A DNA stretch of 15,771 bases from an uncultured Collinsella sp. (GTDB taxonomy: Bacteria; Actinomycetota; Coriobacteriia; Coriobacteriales; Coriobacteriaceae): NCBI GenBank assembly GCA_900547855.1, contig URIK01000028.1, forward strand, positions 1 through 15,771, read 5' to 3'. How positions within the stretch are numbered: position 1 is the stretch's first letter; every line of letters begins with the position of its first letter. The position numbers and the translations under genes were made by a program. Shown piece by piece: positions 1 to 7,591 of this stretch. A model generated the notes under the pieces. That model ran no database searches. It worked only from the letters and a program-made list of their open reading frames with translations, and was not told where the DNA came from.

Positions 1-44
1 CACTCGACTAGTCGTCGGCAGCGTCAGATGTGTATAAGAGACAG
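1..44. other. Nextera i5-side adapter (artefact)
   Basis: Bases 12-44 match the Illumina Nextera read-1 transposon adapter, ending in the 19-base mosaic end AGATGTGTATAAGAGACAG at 26-44. Bases 4-11 (TCGACTAG) match an i5 index I remember as S513, and bases 1-3 fit the end of the P5 primer. This is untrimmed library sequence. Genomic DNA starts at about base 45. Read in frame it gives the peptide MCIRDR, a well-known contaminant at the start of predicted proteins. Confidence 0.97.
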
Positions 45-348
45 GCGCAATATCGAGGTCACGCTCGCGGCGCTTTCTTCGTGCGCCAGGGCTGCTGCAG
101 AGCGCGACGATCGCGTGATGATCGAGCATGTCGAGGCCCGCGTCCAAGGTTCCGACGATTCGCACGTCCGTTTTAAGGTCGAGGCTATCGCGCTTGACGA
201 TAAGGACGTGGCATCTCTGGCTACCGCGATGCAGCAGCGCATCGAGGAAGCTTGCGACACCATGCTCGGCACGCCGGGTACGACCACGCGCGTCCGTTTT
301 TTGCCGTCCAAGACTACCGTCCAGACCGTGGAGGTTTCCGGTGAGTGA
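45..348 (+). CDS. amaP: AmaP-like Asp23 membrane anchor, C-terminal part (5' partial)
   Basis: About 100 residues survive; the N-terminus is lost at the contig edge and the ATG at base 28 is adapter. The pattern (short beta strand, alanine-rich helix with AALSSCARAAAERDD, then HVEARVQG, FKVEAIAL and RVRFLPSK) resembles the Asp23-like C-terminal domain of AmaP. In Staphylococcus aureus AmaP is the membrane protein that anchors Asp23. Its membrane segments would lie in the missing N-terminal part. Its stop overlaps the next start by 8 bases, and the following genes are a DUF2273 protein and Asp23, the gene order of the staphylococcal asp23 operon. Family assignment rests on this context plus the weak fold pattern; another Asp23/Gls24 paralogue is the main alternative. 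Confidence 0.6.
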
Positions 349-718
349 TACCAATCAAGATAAGACCGCTCGTACGCCGCGCCTGACGATTGACCAGAGC
401 GCCACACCGGCGAGCGAACCTTTTGATTCCAAAGCAGAGGCAACCGAGTTACAAGATGCGGCAGCCGCGGATTTTGACGAGGCTATGGGTCTCATCAAGG
501 GTACGGGCGCTGCCATCTGGAGCTATGCTGTGCGTCATCCCAACACCACGCTCGGTGCCGTCGCTGGCTTTATCCTCGCCGTGTTGGTGCTCACGTTGGG
601 CCTGTGGGACACGCTCGTCATCGCATTCTTCGTGCTGATCGGCGCTGTGATCGGCCAAATTCGCGACGGCGAGAACGGGATCGTCAACTTCTTCGGCCGT
701 CTGTTTAGCGGCCGCTAA
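341..718 (+). CDS. DUF2273 small integral membrane protein
   Basis: A 125-residue protein from a GTG start. The start is set by GGAGG at 330-334, six bases upstream, and overlaps the AmaP-like stop by 8 bases, suggesting translational coupling. Residues 1-60 are hydrophilic and longer than in typical short DUF2273 proteins. Two adjacent membrane segments follow, about residues 69-88 (TLGAVAGFILAVLVLTLGLW) and 91-107, split by a WDT turn typical of the family, then a short basic/polar tail with RDGENG. DUF2273 proteins sit between amaP and asp23 in Firmicutes and are thought to belong to the same envelope-stress complex; the exact role is unknown. An in-frame opening extending back to base 128 lies inside the upstream gene and is not used. 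Confidence 0.85.
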   Translation: MSDTNQDKTARTPRLTIDQSATPASEPFDSKAEATELQDAAAADFDEAMGLIKGTGAAIWSYAVRHPNTTLGAVAGFILAVLVLTLGLWDTLVIAFFVLIGAVIGQIRDGENGIVNFFGRLFSGR

Positions 719-762
719 TATGTATTCGACTGTCGCATCTGCGGCAGGCATAAGGAGGAACC

Positions 763-1284
763 ATGGCTTTTAATACGAAGGTCGATGTGGCCGATACCGA
801 GCTCGAGGAGAACGAGACCGTCGCCGCCGAGGCCGAGGATGTGACGCTCGAGGACGAGGCGCTCGTCGAGGCCGAGTCCGCCGATGACGCGGACGAGGAT
901 GATGAGGAAACAGACGAGTCCGAGGACTCGCTGACCTATTCCAACGGTGTGATCGAGAAGATCGTCGCCATGGCCACCCGCGAGGTGCCGCACGTCCTGG
1001 GCATGAAGGGTAACCTTATGCACTTTGTGCAGGAGCAGTTTGGTGCCGAGAATCTGACCAAGGGCGTGACGGTTGAGGTCACCGATGACAATCGCGTGGT
1101 CGTCAACATCTCCGTCATTATCGAGTACGGCGCCTATGCGCCCGCGATCTTCGACGATGTCAAGGCACGTGTCACCGAGCGCCTTGCCGCGATGACCGGC
1201 CTTGAGGTGGCGGGCGTCAACCTGCGCATCGAGGACGTCATCACCCCCGAGGAGTACGAGCACCGCACCAGCCAGCACGAGTAA
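763..1284 (+). CDS. Asp23/Gls24 family envelope stress response protein
   Basis: 173 residues, ATG start with a strong AAGGAGG at 752-758. Residues 59-165 form an Asp23/Gls24 (DUF322) domain: YSNGVIEKIVAMATREVPHV, a variable loop, VTVEVTDDNRVVVNISVIIEYG, then a helix and a final strand GVNLRIEDVI. Asp23 in S. aureus is an abundant cytoplasmic protein held at the membrane by AmaP and linked to cell-wall stress. Here residues 8-56 are an extra, extremely acidic segment rich in Glu/Asp and Ala, probably disordered. The gene lies 44 bases after the DUF2273 gene and is followed by a terminator-like hairpin at 1338-1375, so it ends the operon. Confidence 0.9.
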   Translation: MAFNTKVDVADTELEENETVAAEAEDVTLEDEALVEAESADDADEDDEETDESEDSLTYSNGVIEKIVAMATREVPHVLGMKGNLMHFVQEQFGAENLTKGVTVEVTDDNRVVVNISVIIEYGAYAPAIFDDVKARVTERLAAMTGLEVAGVNLRIEDVITPEEYEHRTSQHE

Positions 1285-1337
1285 CCTTCCAAAAAGGGAC
1301 AGGTTTGTTTTGGCAGGCTTTATCTGCGAAAACGTTA

Positions 1338-1378
1338 AACGGCCGACCGCGCAAGCAAAAGCGTGGCCGGCCGTTATT
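1338..1378 (+). terminator. Intrinsic terminator after the asp23-type operon
   Basis: The arm at 1338-1351 pairs with 1362-1375 over 14 positions, with one G-T pair and one A-C mismatch and a 10-base loop. The core is the perfect AACGGCCG/CGGCCGTT. ATTTG follows, a weak T run. It lies 53 bases after the Asp23 stop. Confidence 0.6.
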
Positions 1379-1379
1379 T

Positions 1380-1403
1380 GTATGCCCCCCGATGTGGGCA
1401 TAC
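1380..1403. repeat. Perfect 8-bp hairpin GTATGCCC/GGGCATAC
   Basis: Arms at 1380-1387 and 1396-1403 with an 8-base loop, directly after the preceding terminator. No T run follows, so it is not an obvious terminator itself. It may back up the terminator or shape the upstream edge of the yitT-type promoter. Confidence 0.5.
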
Positions 1404-1421
1404 CGCTCGTCTAACTAGGGG

Positions 1422-1449
1422 TTGCAATCGTCGCGTTCCGCGTTACCCT
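1422..1449 (+). promoter_or_regulatory. Candidate promoter for the YitT-family gene
   Basis: TTGCAA at 1422-1427 and TACCCT at 1444-1449 are 16 bases apart, with the start codon 43 bases downstream of the -10. It is the best sigma-A-like pair between the upstream terminator and the gene, but both boxes are imperfect. Confidence 0.35.
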
Positions 1450-1492
1450 AATGGGCGCATTGTTTCCAAATTGTTAACGAAGGGTTGCCGTA

Positions 1493-2515
1493 ATGGCCGA
1501 CGAGCACGAAACAGAAAGCAAGGCATGGGCGATTGAGGCCGCCGCGGCAGAGGCGGCATCGCGTGCTGCCGAAGAGGTGCATCGTCCTCCCGTAGTGCCG
1601 ATGGAGCGCGTGGTTGATCGCACCGATATCGAGCGCGGCGAGCGTGCCGGCCAAAAGCGCAGCCAGGCGCCGGGCTTCCCGCGCTTTTTCGCCGAGCTCA
1701 ATCTGGGCCTGATTCTTACGGCCTTTGCCATCGTTGCGTTTAAAACCCCTAATCACTTTGCTTTTGGCGGCACCTCGGGCGTGTCGGTCATTCTGTCCAC
1801 GCTGTTCCCGACCCTGCCCGTCGGCGTCTTTATGTGGATTATCAACGCGGTTCTCGTCGTTTTGGGCTTTATCTTTTTGGAACGCAAGGCGATTCTTTGG
1901 AGTGTCTTCGCCTCGTTTGCGCTGTCCGCCTATGTTTCGCTGTTTGAGCTCTTTATTCCGACCGATGTCTCGATGACGGGCGATATGTGGCTCGACCTGT
2001 GCTTTGCCGTCATCTTGCCGGCGCTCGGCAGCGCTATTGTCTTTGACATCGGCGCCTCGACGGGCGGCACGGACATTCTTGCCATGATCCTCAAGCGCCG
2101 CACGACGCTCGAGATTGGCCGCGCGCTGCTGTTGGTTGATATCGGCATCGTGGCCATCGCGGCCTTTTTGTATGGCCCGCGTGTCGGTCTGTACTGCGTG
2201 CTCGGCCTGTTTGCCAAGACGCTTGTGGTCGATAAAGCCATTGAGAGCATTCACCTGCGCAAAGTCTGCACGGTCATTTGCTCCGAGCCGCGCAAAGTCG
2301 AGGAGTTTATCGTCAAGCATCTCAACCGCACAGCGACCATCAGTCGCGGCTACGGTGCCTTCTCGGGCAAGTGCGTGACGGTGATCATGAGCGTGCTGAG
2401 CCGTCGCGAGGCCGTGCAACTACGCCGCTATGCGCGCGAAGTCGATCCGGGTGCCTTTATCACGATCGTCGACAGCTCCGAGATCGTCGGCAAGGGCTTC
2501 CGCGGAACGAACTAG
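1493..2515 (+). CDS. YitT family membrane protein with DUF2179 domain
   Basis: 340 residues; ATG start with GAAGGG at 1479-1484. Residues 65-245 are hydrophobic with about five membrane segments and contain the two family motifs, FGGTSGVSVIL (91-101) and GASTGGTDILAMIL (187-200). Residues 255-336 are a cytoplasmic DUF2179 domain (RKVCTVICSEPRKVEEFIVK, then TISRGYGAFSG and GAFITIVDSSEIVGKGF). The family is widespread in Gram-positives; its transport substrate is not established. Unusually, residues 1-64 form a hydrophilic extension with an alanine/glutamate-rich stretch (11-29) that looks like an amphipathic helix. The gene stands alone between the asp23 operon terminator and the zinc-ribbon gene, so context does not suggest a partner. 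Confidence 0.92.
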   Translation: MADEHETESKAWAIEAAAAEAASRAAEEVHRPPVVPMERVVDRTDIERGERAGQKRSQAPGFPRFFAELNLGLILTAFAIVAFKTPNHFAFGGTSGVSVILSTLFPTLPVGVFMWIINAVLVVLGFIFLERKAILWSVFASFALSAYVSLFELFIPTDVSMTGDMWLDLCFAVILPALGSAIVFDIGASTGGTDILAMILKRRTTLEIGRALLLVDIGIVAIAAFLYGPRVGLYCVLGLFAKTLVVDKAIESIHLRKVCTVICSEPRKVEEFIVKHLNRTATISRGYGAFSGKCVTVIMSVLSRREAVQLRRYAREVDPGAFITIVDSSEIVGKGFRGTN

Positions 2516-2664
2516 CACAGACATATTCAACGAACCGCCTGCTGGCGCCGCGTACCTTGCAAATCGGTCATCTTTGAGTATTTGACCCCACATTGGGCAA
2601 TAATGATGCTAAAGACATCGTTTGCGATCCAAGTGATTCGTTCAAGATACGAAGGGATGATTCT

Positions 2665-3924
2665 ATGTTCTGCTCGCAGTGTGGCGCCCCCATGGGCGAT
2701 AACGACAAGTTCTGCGGCGTGTGTGGTGCTCCTAATGCCGGTGCCTCTGGCCCCGCTCCCCAGGGACAGCCTCAGCCCCAGCAGTTTGTTCCGCAACCGC
2801 CCGTGGCGAATGCGCCAAAGGGCTGTGTGGCTCAGGCGTTCCAAGATATGACCAAGACTCCGGGCGTGCTTCAGCGTGTATGCCAAATCGCGTTTTTGCC
2901 GGCGCTGATTTGCGTTGTGTCGGTGCTCGTGTTGTTTATTCCCGTTATTGGCGGCATTGCGGCTGCCATCGGCTTTTTGGCAGCTTGCATTGCGAGTGTG
3001 TGTGGTTCCGGCTTTGGTATCGAGTGGGGCCGTGATCTTTCGCTCAAGGTCGATGACGGCATGGACCGTCCACTCATGCGTTCCACGTCGTTTGGTCTCG
3101 GAGTCTTTTCGAGCGTTATTTCGGTCGTGCTCGAGGTTATCGCTGCCATTCCCGTTATCGGTGTAGTGCTTTCGCTGGTGGAGGGCGTGGTAATTGGCGC
3201 CGCGGGCTCGTATTCTTATTACGGCTCCTATGCACTCGAGGCTGCGCTGTTCGGTTCGCTCGGCCTGCTTGTCCTGGCGCTAATTGCCTCGGCGATTCTG
3301 GGTGTCTTCTTTAAGATGTTCGCCGACATCGCCGTGATGCACTTTGCGGTGACCGGGCGTGTCGAGAGCGCGTTTTCGCTCGATAAGGTCTGGGCGGCGT
3401 TTAAGCACAACAAGACCAAGCTGTTCTGTGCTTCGTTCCTTCCCGAGTTTTTGACGGGCCTGGTCGCCAACGTTGTCACATGGATCTTGACGGTCGTCTT
3501 TGGCGCCATTGCCTCTGTCGGTATGTATAGCTACTACTATCGTCCTACGGGTATTGAGGCAATTGTTACCGGCGGTGGCGTCACGCTCGCGCTGTTCTTG
3601 GTGCTGGTCGCTTTCGTCACCGTATTTCTTACGGTCTTTGGCAAGATGCTCAAGCACCGTGCCGTTGGCTATTGGGCCGCACGCTATGCAAGCGAGTGGG
3701 CCGATGAGGATAAGGACGACGTTCTGACTTTTGTGTTGCCCTTCGAGAAGAAGTCCGCTCCTTCGGGTTACAGCGCTCCGGATGCTTCGCCGGCGCCCGA
3801 GCCTGAACCGGCGCCCGAGTCTGAGACGGCATCTGGGCCCGAGCCTGCGCCTGAGCCTGAGCCGGCACCTGCACCTGAGTCGGCGTCCGAGCCAAGCTCC
3901 GACGAGGAACCTCAGGACGAGTAG
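2665..3924 (+). CDS. Zinc-ribbon multi-pass membrane protein, DUF4013-like
   Basis: 419 residues from the ATG at 2665, preceded by GAAGGGATGA (2651-2660). This start places a zinc ribbon at the N-terminus: C3-x2-C6, ten residues, C17-x2-C20. An in-frame ATG at 2593 would add 24 residues without a convincing ribosome site. Residues 24-50 are a Pro/Gln-rich linker. Residues 72-345 hold about six membrane segments; a loop MHFAVTGRVESAFSLDKVW (225-243) and the glycine-rich hydrophobic helices resemble DUF4013 proteins. Residues 364-419 are a low-complexity Pro/Glu/Ala/Ser tail. No enzymatic motif is visible. Zinc-ribbon membrane proteins of this style often act in envelope organisation or sensing, but no function can be assigned. 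It ends at the bidirectional terminator at 3984-4019. Confidence 0.85.
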   Translation: MFCSQCGAPMGDNDKFCGVCGAPNAGASGPAPQGQPQPQQFVPQPPVANAPKGCVAQAFQDMTKTPGVLQRVCQIAFLPALICVVSVLVLFIPVIGGIAAAIGFLAACIASVCGSGFGIEWGRDLSLKVDDGMDRPLMRSTSFGLGVFSSVISVVLEVIAAIPVIGVVLSLVEGVVIGAAGSYSYYGSYALEAALFGSLGLLVLALIASAILGVFFKMFADIAVMHFAVTGRVESAFSLDKVWAAFKHNKTKLFCASFLPEFLTGLVANVVTWILTVVFGAIASVGMYSYYYRPTGIEAIVTGGGVTLALFLVLVAFVTVFLTVFGKMLKHRAVGYWAARYASEWADEDKDDVLTFVLPFEKKSAPSGYSAPDASPAPEPEPAPESETASGPEPAPEPEPAPAPESASEPSSDEEPQDE

Positions 3925-3951
3925 CCATGCCGTCTGCCATTTGGGGACGGG

Positions 3952-3969
3952 GTAGAAATAGTAGAAATA
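3952..3969. repeat. Tandem 9-base repeat GTAGAAATA x2
   Basis: Two adjacent identical copies (3952-3960 and 3961-3969) lie between the zinc-ribbon stop and its terminator. They directly follow a GGGGACGGGG run. Probably neutral, but exact. Confidence 0.8.
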
Positions 3970-3983
3970 GCGCTTGAAGAATG

Positions 3984-4021
3984 AGCGGGGGCGGACGTGT
4001 CGAAACGTCCGCCCCCGCTTT
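3984..4021. terminator. Bidirectional terminator between convergent genes
   Basis: A perfect 15-bp stem, AGCGGGGGCGGACGT at 3984-3998 pairing with 4005-4019, closes a 6-base loop and is followed by TTT. It lies between the plus-strand zinc-ribbon gene (stop at 3924) and the minus-strand M20 gene (stop at 4065), so it can end both. Confidence 0.85.
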
Positions 4022-4064
4022 GACATCGCGATGTGGCTATGACTGCGAGATGCCAGCGAATCGA

Positions 4065-5528
4065 CTACTCGTCGTGCTTCTCCTCGCGGCGTGCAGCAGC
4101 GCGGGCTTCGTGGATGCCCTTGATCGCGGCATGGCGAGCCGTTCGGGCATCATGGATGGCGTCGCGAGCCTCGGCGGTCGTCGCTTTGGCAGAGCGCAAC
4201 TTGGCGGCCAGATCGGGGTTGGTTTCGGCGACCGCGGTAATCGCGGGGCCGTCGAGCTCCTCTTGCGTGGGCTCGGCCAAAAAGTCGATAGCATACTGGG
4301 CGGCCACCATGGAGCCCTTTGCCAGCACGGTCTCGTCGATCTTGTAGAAGCAGGAATGTTGGGCGTACGTGGCGCCAATCTTGGGGTTGCGCGTACCTAC
4401 AAAGGCGAGCACGCCCGGTACGCGACGCAGGTACTCCGAAAAATCCTCGCCCGAAAGCGTGCCGCGATAATGGCCTTGGCCGGTGGGGCCCAGGCACTTG
4501 ATTACAGCCTGACGGCAGCGCTCGCTCGAGGCGGCGTCGTTTTCGACCTTGTAGTTGGCGATGGTGTAGTCGGTGAGCTCTGCCTCGGCGCCCAAGGCGG
4601 CCGCAGTATGCTCCACGATGCGGCGCATAAGCTCCGGCATTTCCTCGTGGGTCGAATCGCCGTAGGTGCGCACTGTGCCGGCGAGGTAGGCCGTGCCGGC
4701 GATAACGTTGCGCGCGGTGCCGCCGTGCAGCTCGCCGACGGTGATGACGGCCGGCTCGTAGGGGCTGATTTCGCGCGAGACGATGGTCTGCAGGGCATTG
4801 ACGATCTCGGCGGCCACCATGACGGCGTCGTGGCCGCGCTGGGGCATGGCGCCGTGGCACGAGGTGCCGCGGACATCGATGCGGAACCAGTCGGTATTGG
4901 CCATGCGCGGACCGGGCTCGCAGCTTACAGTGCCGGCGTCAACCTCGCTCCAGATGTGCGCGGCGTAGGCGCCATCGACGCCGTCGAGCACGCCCGTGCC
5001 GATCATGAGTTTGGCGCCCTGGCCGTTTTCCTCGCTGGGCTGGAAGACGATGCGGACCTCGCCGTGGATGTCGTCGGTCATATGGCGCAGGATTTGCAGC
5101 GTTCCGAGCATCATGGCGATATGGCAGTCGTGGCCGCAGGCGTGCATGCAGCCCTCGTTGACGCTGGCGAACTCCTCGCCGGTCTGCTCGGTGACGGGCA
5201 GGGCATCGATGTCGGCGCGCAGCAGGATGCGGCGGCGTGGCGTGCCGTCCTCGCGGTAGGCATCCGGCGCGGTGCCGCGAAGGGTCGCCACAAGGCCCGT
5301 CTTAAGGGGACGCTCGTAGGGGATATTCATGGCGTCGAGCTGGTTGGCGATGTCGGAGGTCGTGCGCTCCTCGGCAAGGCTCAGCTCCGGGTGCTTATGG
5401 AAGTGCCGGCGCTGCTTGATGATATATGGTTCAAATTCGGTAGCGATATCTTTGATGGCTGCGGTGACGTCGTCAGCCGCGCGAGCCTCGGTCGCCGCCA
5501 TAATCTGCTGTGCCTTGGTCTTCGTCAT
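4065..5528 (-). CDS. M20D family metallo-amidohydrolase
   Basis: 487 residues; ATG at 5528-5526 with AAGGAG (complement of 5539-5544) ten bases upstream. An M20D peptidase/amidohydrolase, the family that removes acyl groups from N-acyl-amino acids or acts on aminobenzoyl-glutamate-type amides. Motifs in order: FHKHPELSLAEERT (43-56), RADIDALPVTEQTGEEFAS (104-122), HACGHDCH (129-136), FQPSEENGQGAK (162-173), AAHIW (189-193), GTSCHGAMPQRGHDAV (221-236), GTARNVIAG (270-278), SGEDFSEY (359-366). Likely metal ligands are C131, H133, E167, H191 and H391. The catalytic domain ends near residue 419. About 68 further residues, rich in Ala, Arg and Glu and probably helical, are not part of the usual fold. 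Cytoplasmic: no signal peptide. It is divergent from another amidohydrolase. The substrate cannot be told from sequence. Confidence 0.93.
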   Translation of the reverse strand: MTKTKAQQIMAATEARAADDVTAAIKDIATEFEPYIIKQRRHFHKHPELSLAEERTTSDIANQLDAMNIPYERPLKTGLVATLRGTAPDAYREDGTPRRRILLRADIDALPVTEQTGEEFASVNEGCMHACGHDCHIAMMLGTLQILRHMTDDIHGEVRIVFQPSEENGQGAKLMIGTGVLDGVDGAYAAHIWSEVDAGTVSCEPGPRMANTDWFRIDVRGTSCHGAMPQRGHDAVMVAAEIVNALQTIVSREISPYEPAVITVGELHGGTARNVIAGTAYLAGTVRTYGDSTHEEMPELMRRIVEHTAAALGAEAELTDYTIANYKVENDAASSERCRQAVIKCLGPTGQGHYRGTLSGEDFSEYLRRVPGVLAFVGTRNPKIGATYAQHSCFYKIDETVLAKGSMVAAQYAIDFLAEPTQEELDGPAITAVAETNPDLAAKLRSAKATTAEARDAIHDARTARHAAIKGIHEARAAARREEKHDE

Positions 5529-5696
5529 GGTCGATTTGCTCCTTGCTGGGTTGATCGCAAAATCGTACAGGCTCTCTCCAGTATGCCACCTGCCGCTAGG
5601 GCTGGTAAAGTTGCCGTTTGCCGCTTGGGGTTTTGTAACAAGAGTGGGGGAGTACACTCGGGGGTGTTGAATTTCCTGCCAGAGATGGGGATGCCC
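5529..5696. promoter_or_regulatory. Divergent intergenic region between two amidohydrolases
   Basis: 168 bases must hold promoters for both directions. For the plus gene a weak TTGCCG at 5611-5616 is followed by a TTGTAACA stretch at about 5633-5640. For the minus gene a CATACT-like -10 (complement of about 5580-5585) is possible. No clear operator dyad was found. None of these boxes is strong, so this entry marks the region rather than a proven promoter. Confidence 0.3.
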
Positions 5697-7334
5697 ATGC
5701 AACATATCGATCGGATTATCCGCTCCAAGAACGTCTTTACCGCGCAAGACGGCATCGATACCGCCCGCGAGCTGGCGATTGCCATCGCAGGCGACCGTAT
5801 CGTCGCAGTCGGTGCGCCCGATGACGTGATTGCCGCCGCTCCCGCCGCCACGTCGGTTATCGACTACGGCGAGCAGTTTGTCTGCCCCGGTTTCCATGAC
5901 GCTCATCTGCACTTCTTCCATACCTCGGTCGGTTCCTCGCCGTACATGCTCATGGATATGGGCACGTCCGAGGCGGCGTTGGTGCAACATGCGCTCGAGT
6001 TTTCCCAGGACCTGCCCGACGACGCTTGGGTTGTGACGCAGGGCTGGCGCGACTACCGTTGGGACCCGCCCGAGCATCCTACCAAGGCGTCGCTCGATGC
6101 GGCATTCCCCGATCGTCCCTGCGTTATGTATTCGGGCGACGGGCACACGCTTTGGCTCAACAGCCGCGCACTCGAGGCACTCGGCGTCACGCGCGACAGC
6201 GAGCCACCAGCAGGCGGCAGTTACGACAAGGATGCAAACGGCGAACTCACGGGCATTGCTCACGAGGCGGCTGCCATGCAGCTGCTACCGCGCTGCCTTG
6301 AATGGCTGGGCGAGGATCGCATTGCAAGCGCTTACGCCGATCAAATGAGGCGTATGGCCGAGCAGGGCATCACCTCGATCTGCGATATGTCGCTCATGCC
6401 CATGCCGGGCTGCGATTTTATCCGCGACGACGTCTACGACAAACTGCAGGCAGCCGGCAAGCTGGGCATCCGAGCCCATCTGTTCCCCACGCTGTTGGAT
6501 GACCAGTCGCGCTTGGAAGAGCTGCAGACCCGCTACGCGAACAACGCGCTGCTCTCGGCGCCAGGCTTTAAACAGTTCTTCGACGGCGTGTCGAGCGAGC
6601 ATACGGCGTATCTCACCGAGCCCTATACCAATCCGCGCTTCCCGGGCGACCAGGGCCGTCTGACGGTTCCTGCCGAGCGTATGCGCAAGCTGGTCCTCGC
6701 TGCCGCGGAGCGTGGTCACACCGTGCGCATCCACGTCATCGGCGACGGTGCCATCCATGCCGCGCTCGATATCTTTGAGGAGGCCGCCGAACTGTATGGC
6801 CTGCCCCAGCACAGTCATAACACGCTCGAGCATCTGGAGAACCTCTTGCCCGAGGACATCGATCGCCTGCGCAAGCTCAACGTGGTTGCTTCGAGCCAGC
6901 CCTGCCACATTACACTCGACCCGGGTGGACCGGAGCGCGACCTGGGCCTGGAGCGCAGCCGCATCATGTGGCCGTTTGCGACCTATAAGCAGCGCGGCAT
7001 CCGCCAAGCCTTCGGCACCGATAGTCCCATCACAGCCGTTACCAGCATGAACGTGCTCTACACGGCCATCACGCGCCAAGACCCCAAAAGCCACTGGCCC
7101 GAGGGCGGCTGGTTACCGAGCGAGCGTATCGATGCGGCAACAGCTCTGCGCAACTACACCCTGGGCAGCGCCTACGCGGCAGGCGACGAGCAAAACCTCG
7201 GCAGTTTGGAGCCCGGCAAGTATGCCGACCTGGTAGTCCTGGACCAAAACCCGCTCATCATCGATCCCCAAGAGCTCCAGACCACTAAGGTTCAGGCCAC
7301 CTACCTGGCAGGCAACTTGATTTACGAGCGCTGA
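5697..7334 (+). CDS. YtcJ-like metal-dependent amidohydrolase (Amidohydro_3)
   Basis: 545 residues from the ATG at 5697, which has GGGG at 5687-5690 six bases upstream; in-frame ATGs at 5685 and 5691 are alternatives and would add only 4 or 2 residues. The reading frame stays open far upstream only because it runs antisense to the M20 gene. This is an amidohydrolase-superfamily TIM barrel with a flanking beta-sandwich: VCPGFHDAHLHF (62-73, metal HxH at H70/H72), a FKQFFDG segment (291-297) where the family places a metal-bridging lysine (K292), RIHVIGDGA (344-352, H346), EHLENL (378-383, H379), FGTDSP (439-444, D442) and a C-terminal GSLEPGKYADLVVLDQNP (502-519). YtcJ-type enzymes hydrolyse amides or formamides; the natural substrate is unknown. 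It is transcribed away from the M20 amidohydrolase, so the two may act on related acylated compounds, but this is only a guess from position. Confidence 0.92.
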   Translation: MQHIDRIIRSKNVFTAQDGIDTARELAIAIAGDRIVAVGAPDDVIAAAPAATSVIDYGEQFVCPGFHDAHLHFFHTSVGSSPYMLMDMGTSEAALVQHALEFSQDLPDDAWVVTQGWRDYRWDPPEHPTKASLDAAFPDRPCVMYSGDGHTLWLNSRALEALGVTRDSEPPAGGSYDKDANGELTGIAHEAAAMQLLPRCLEWLGEDRIASAYADQMRRMAEQGITSICDMSLMPMPGCDFIRDDVYDKLQAAGKLGIRAHLFPTLLDDQSRLEELQTRYANNALLSAPGFKQFFDGVSSEHTAYLTEPYTNPRFPGDQGRLTVPAERMRKLVLAAAERGHTVRIHVIGDGAIHAALDIFEEAAELYGLPQHSHNTLEHLENLLPEDIDRLRKLNVVASSQPCHITLDPGGPERDLGLERSRIMWPFATYKQRGIRQAFGTDSPITAVTSMNVLYTAITRQDPKSHWPEGGWLPSERIDAATALRNYTLGSAYAAGDEQNLGSLEPGKYADLVVLDQNPLIIDPQELQTTKVQATYLAGNLIYER

Positions 7335-7356
7335 CGTTCATACCGCACCGTTAAAC

Positions 7357-7403
7357 GCGGCTCGGGCAGTCTATTTTGGGATGGCGCTCGAGCCGCATTT
7401 GTT
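7357..7403 (+). terminator. Terminator after the YtcJ-like gene
   Basis: GCGGCTCG (7357-7364) pairs with CGAGCCGC (7389-7396). The stem extends inward by three more pairs, one a G-T, to 11 bp with an 18-base loop. ATTTGTTT follows at 7397-7404. It lies 22 bases after the stop. Confidence 0.65.
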
Positions 7404-7591
7404 TGCCGATGGGGGTTCGTTAGGAGCGTCCCCGCTCTGTTGGATTTGGGCGCGGGGTTGAGGTGCTGCTGTCTCGTGCGCTCAATTTGGACATCAGCAA
7501 TGCTGACTCTTAGTGTTTTGCATACTTCCCATTACAGATTGCATAAAAAGGCTGGGATGTCCTTCCTGATCCTGATGTACCCCCGCCCGTG

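Noticed and set aside
24..443. Minus-strand open frame ending in LSLIHI
   Set aside because: Its C-terminal end is adapter sequence and the rest is antisense to the AmaP-like and DUF2273 genes.
1448..2419. 323-codon open frame antisense to the YitT gene
   Set aside because: A charged, low-complexity product with no recognisable domain; it is a shadow of the membrane-protein codons.
3981..5696. Open frame extending the YtcJ-like gene upstream to 1117 codons
   Set aside because: The extra part runs antisense through the M20 gene and through a terminator stem; the amidohydrolase domain begins at about 5697.
5529..6263. Open frame extending the M20 gene to 732 codons
   Set aside because: The extra N-terminal part is antisense to the YtcJ-like gene; the M20 start with AAGGAG at 5528 gives the normal N-terminus.
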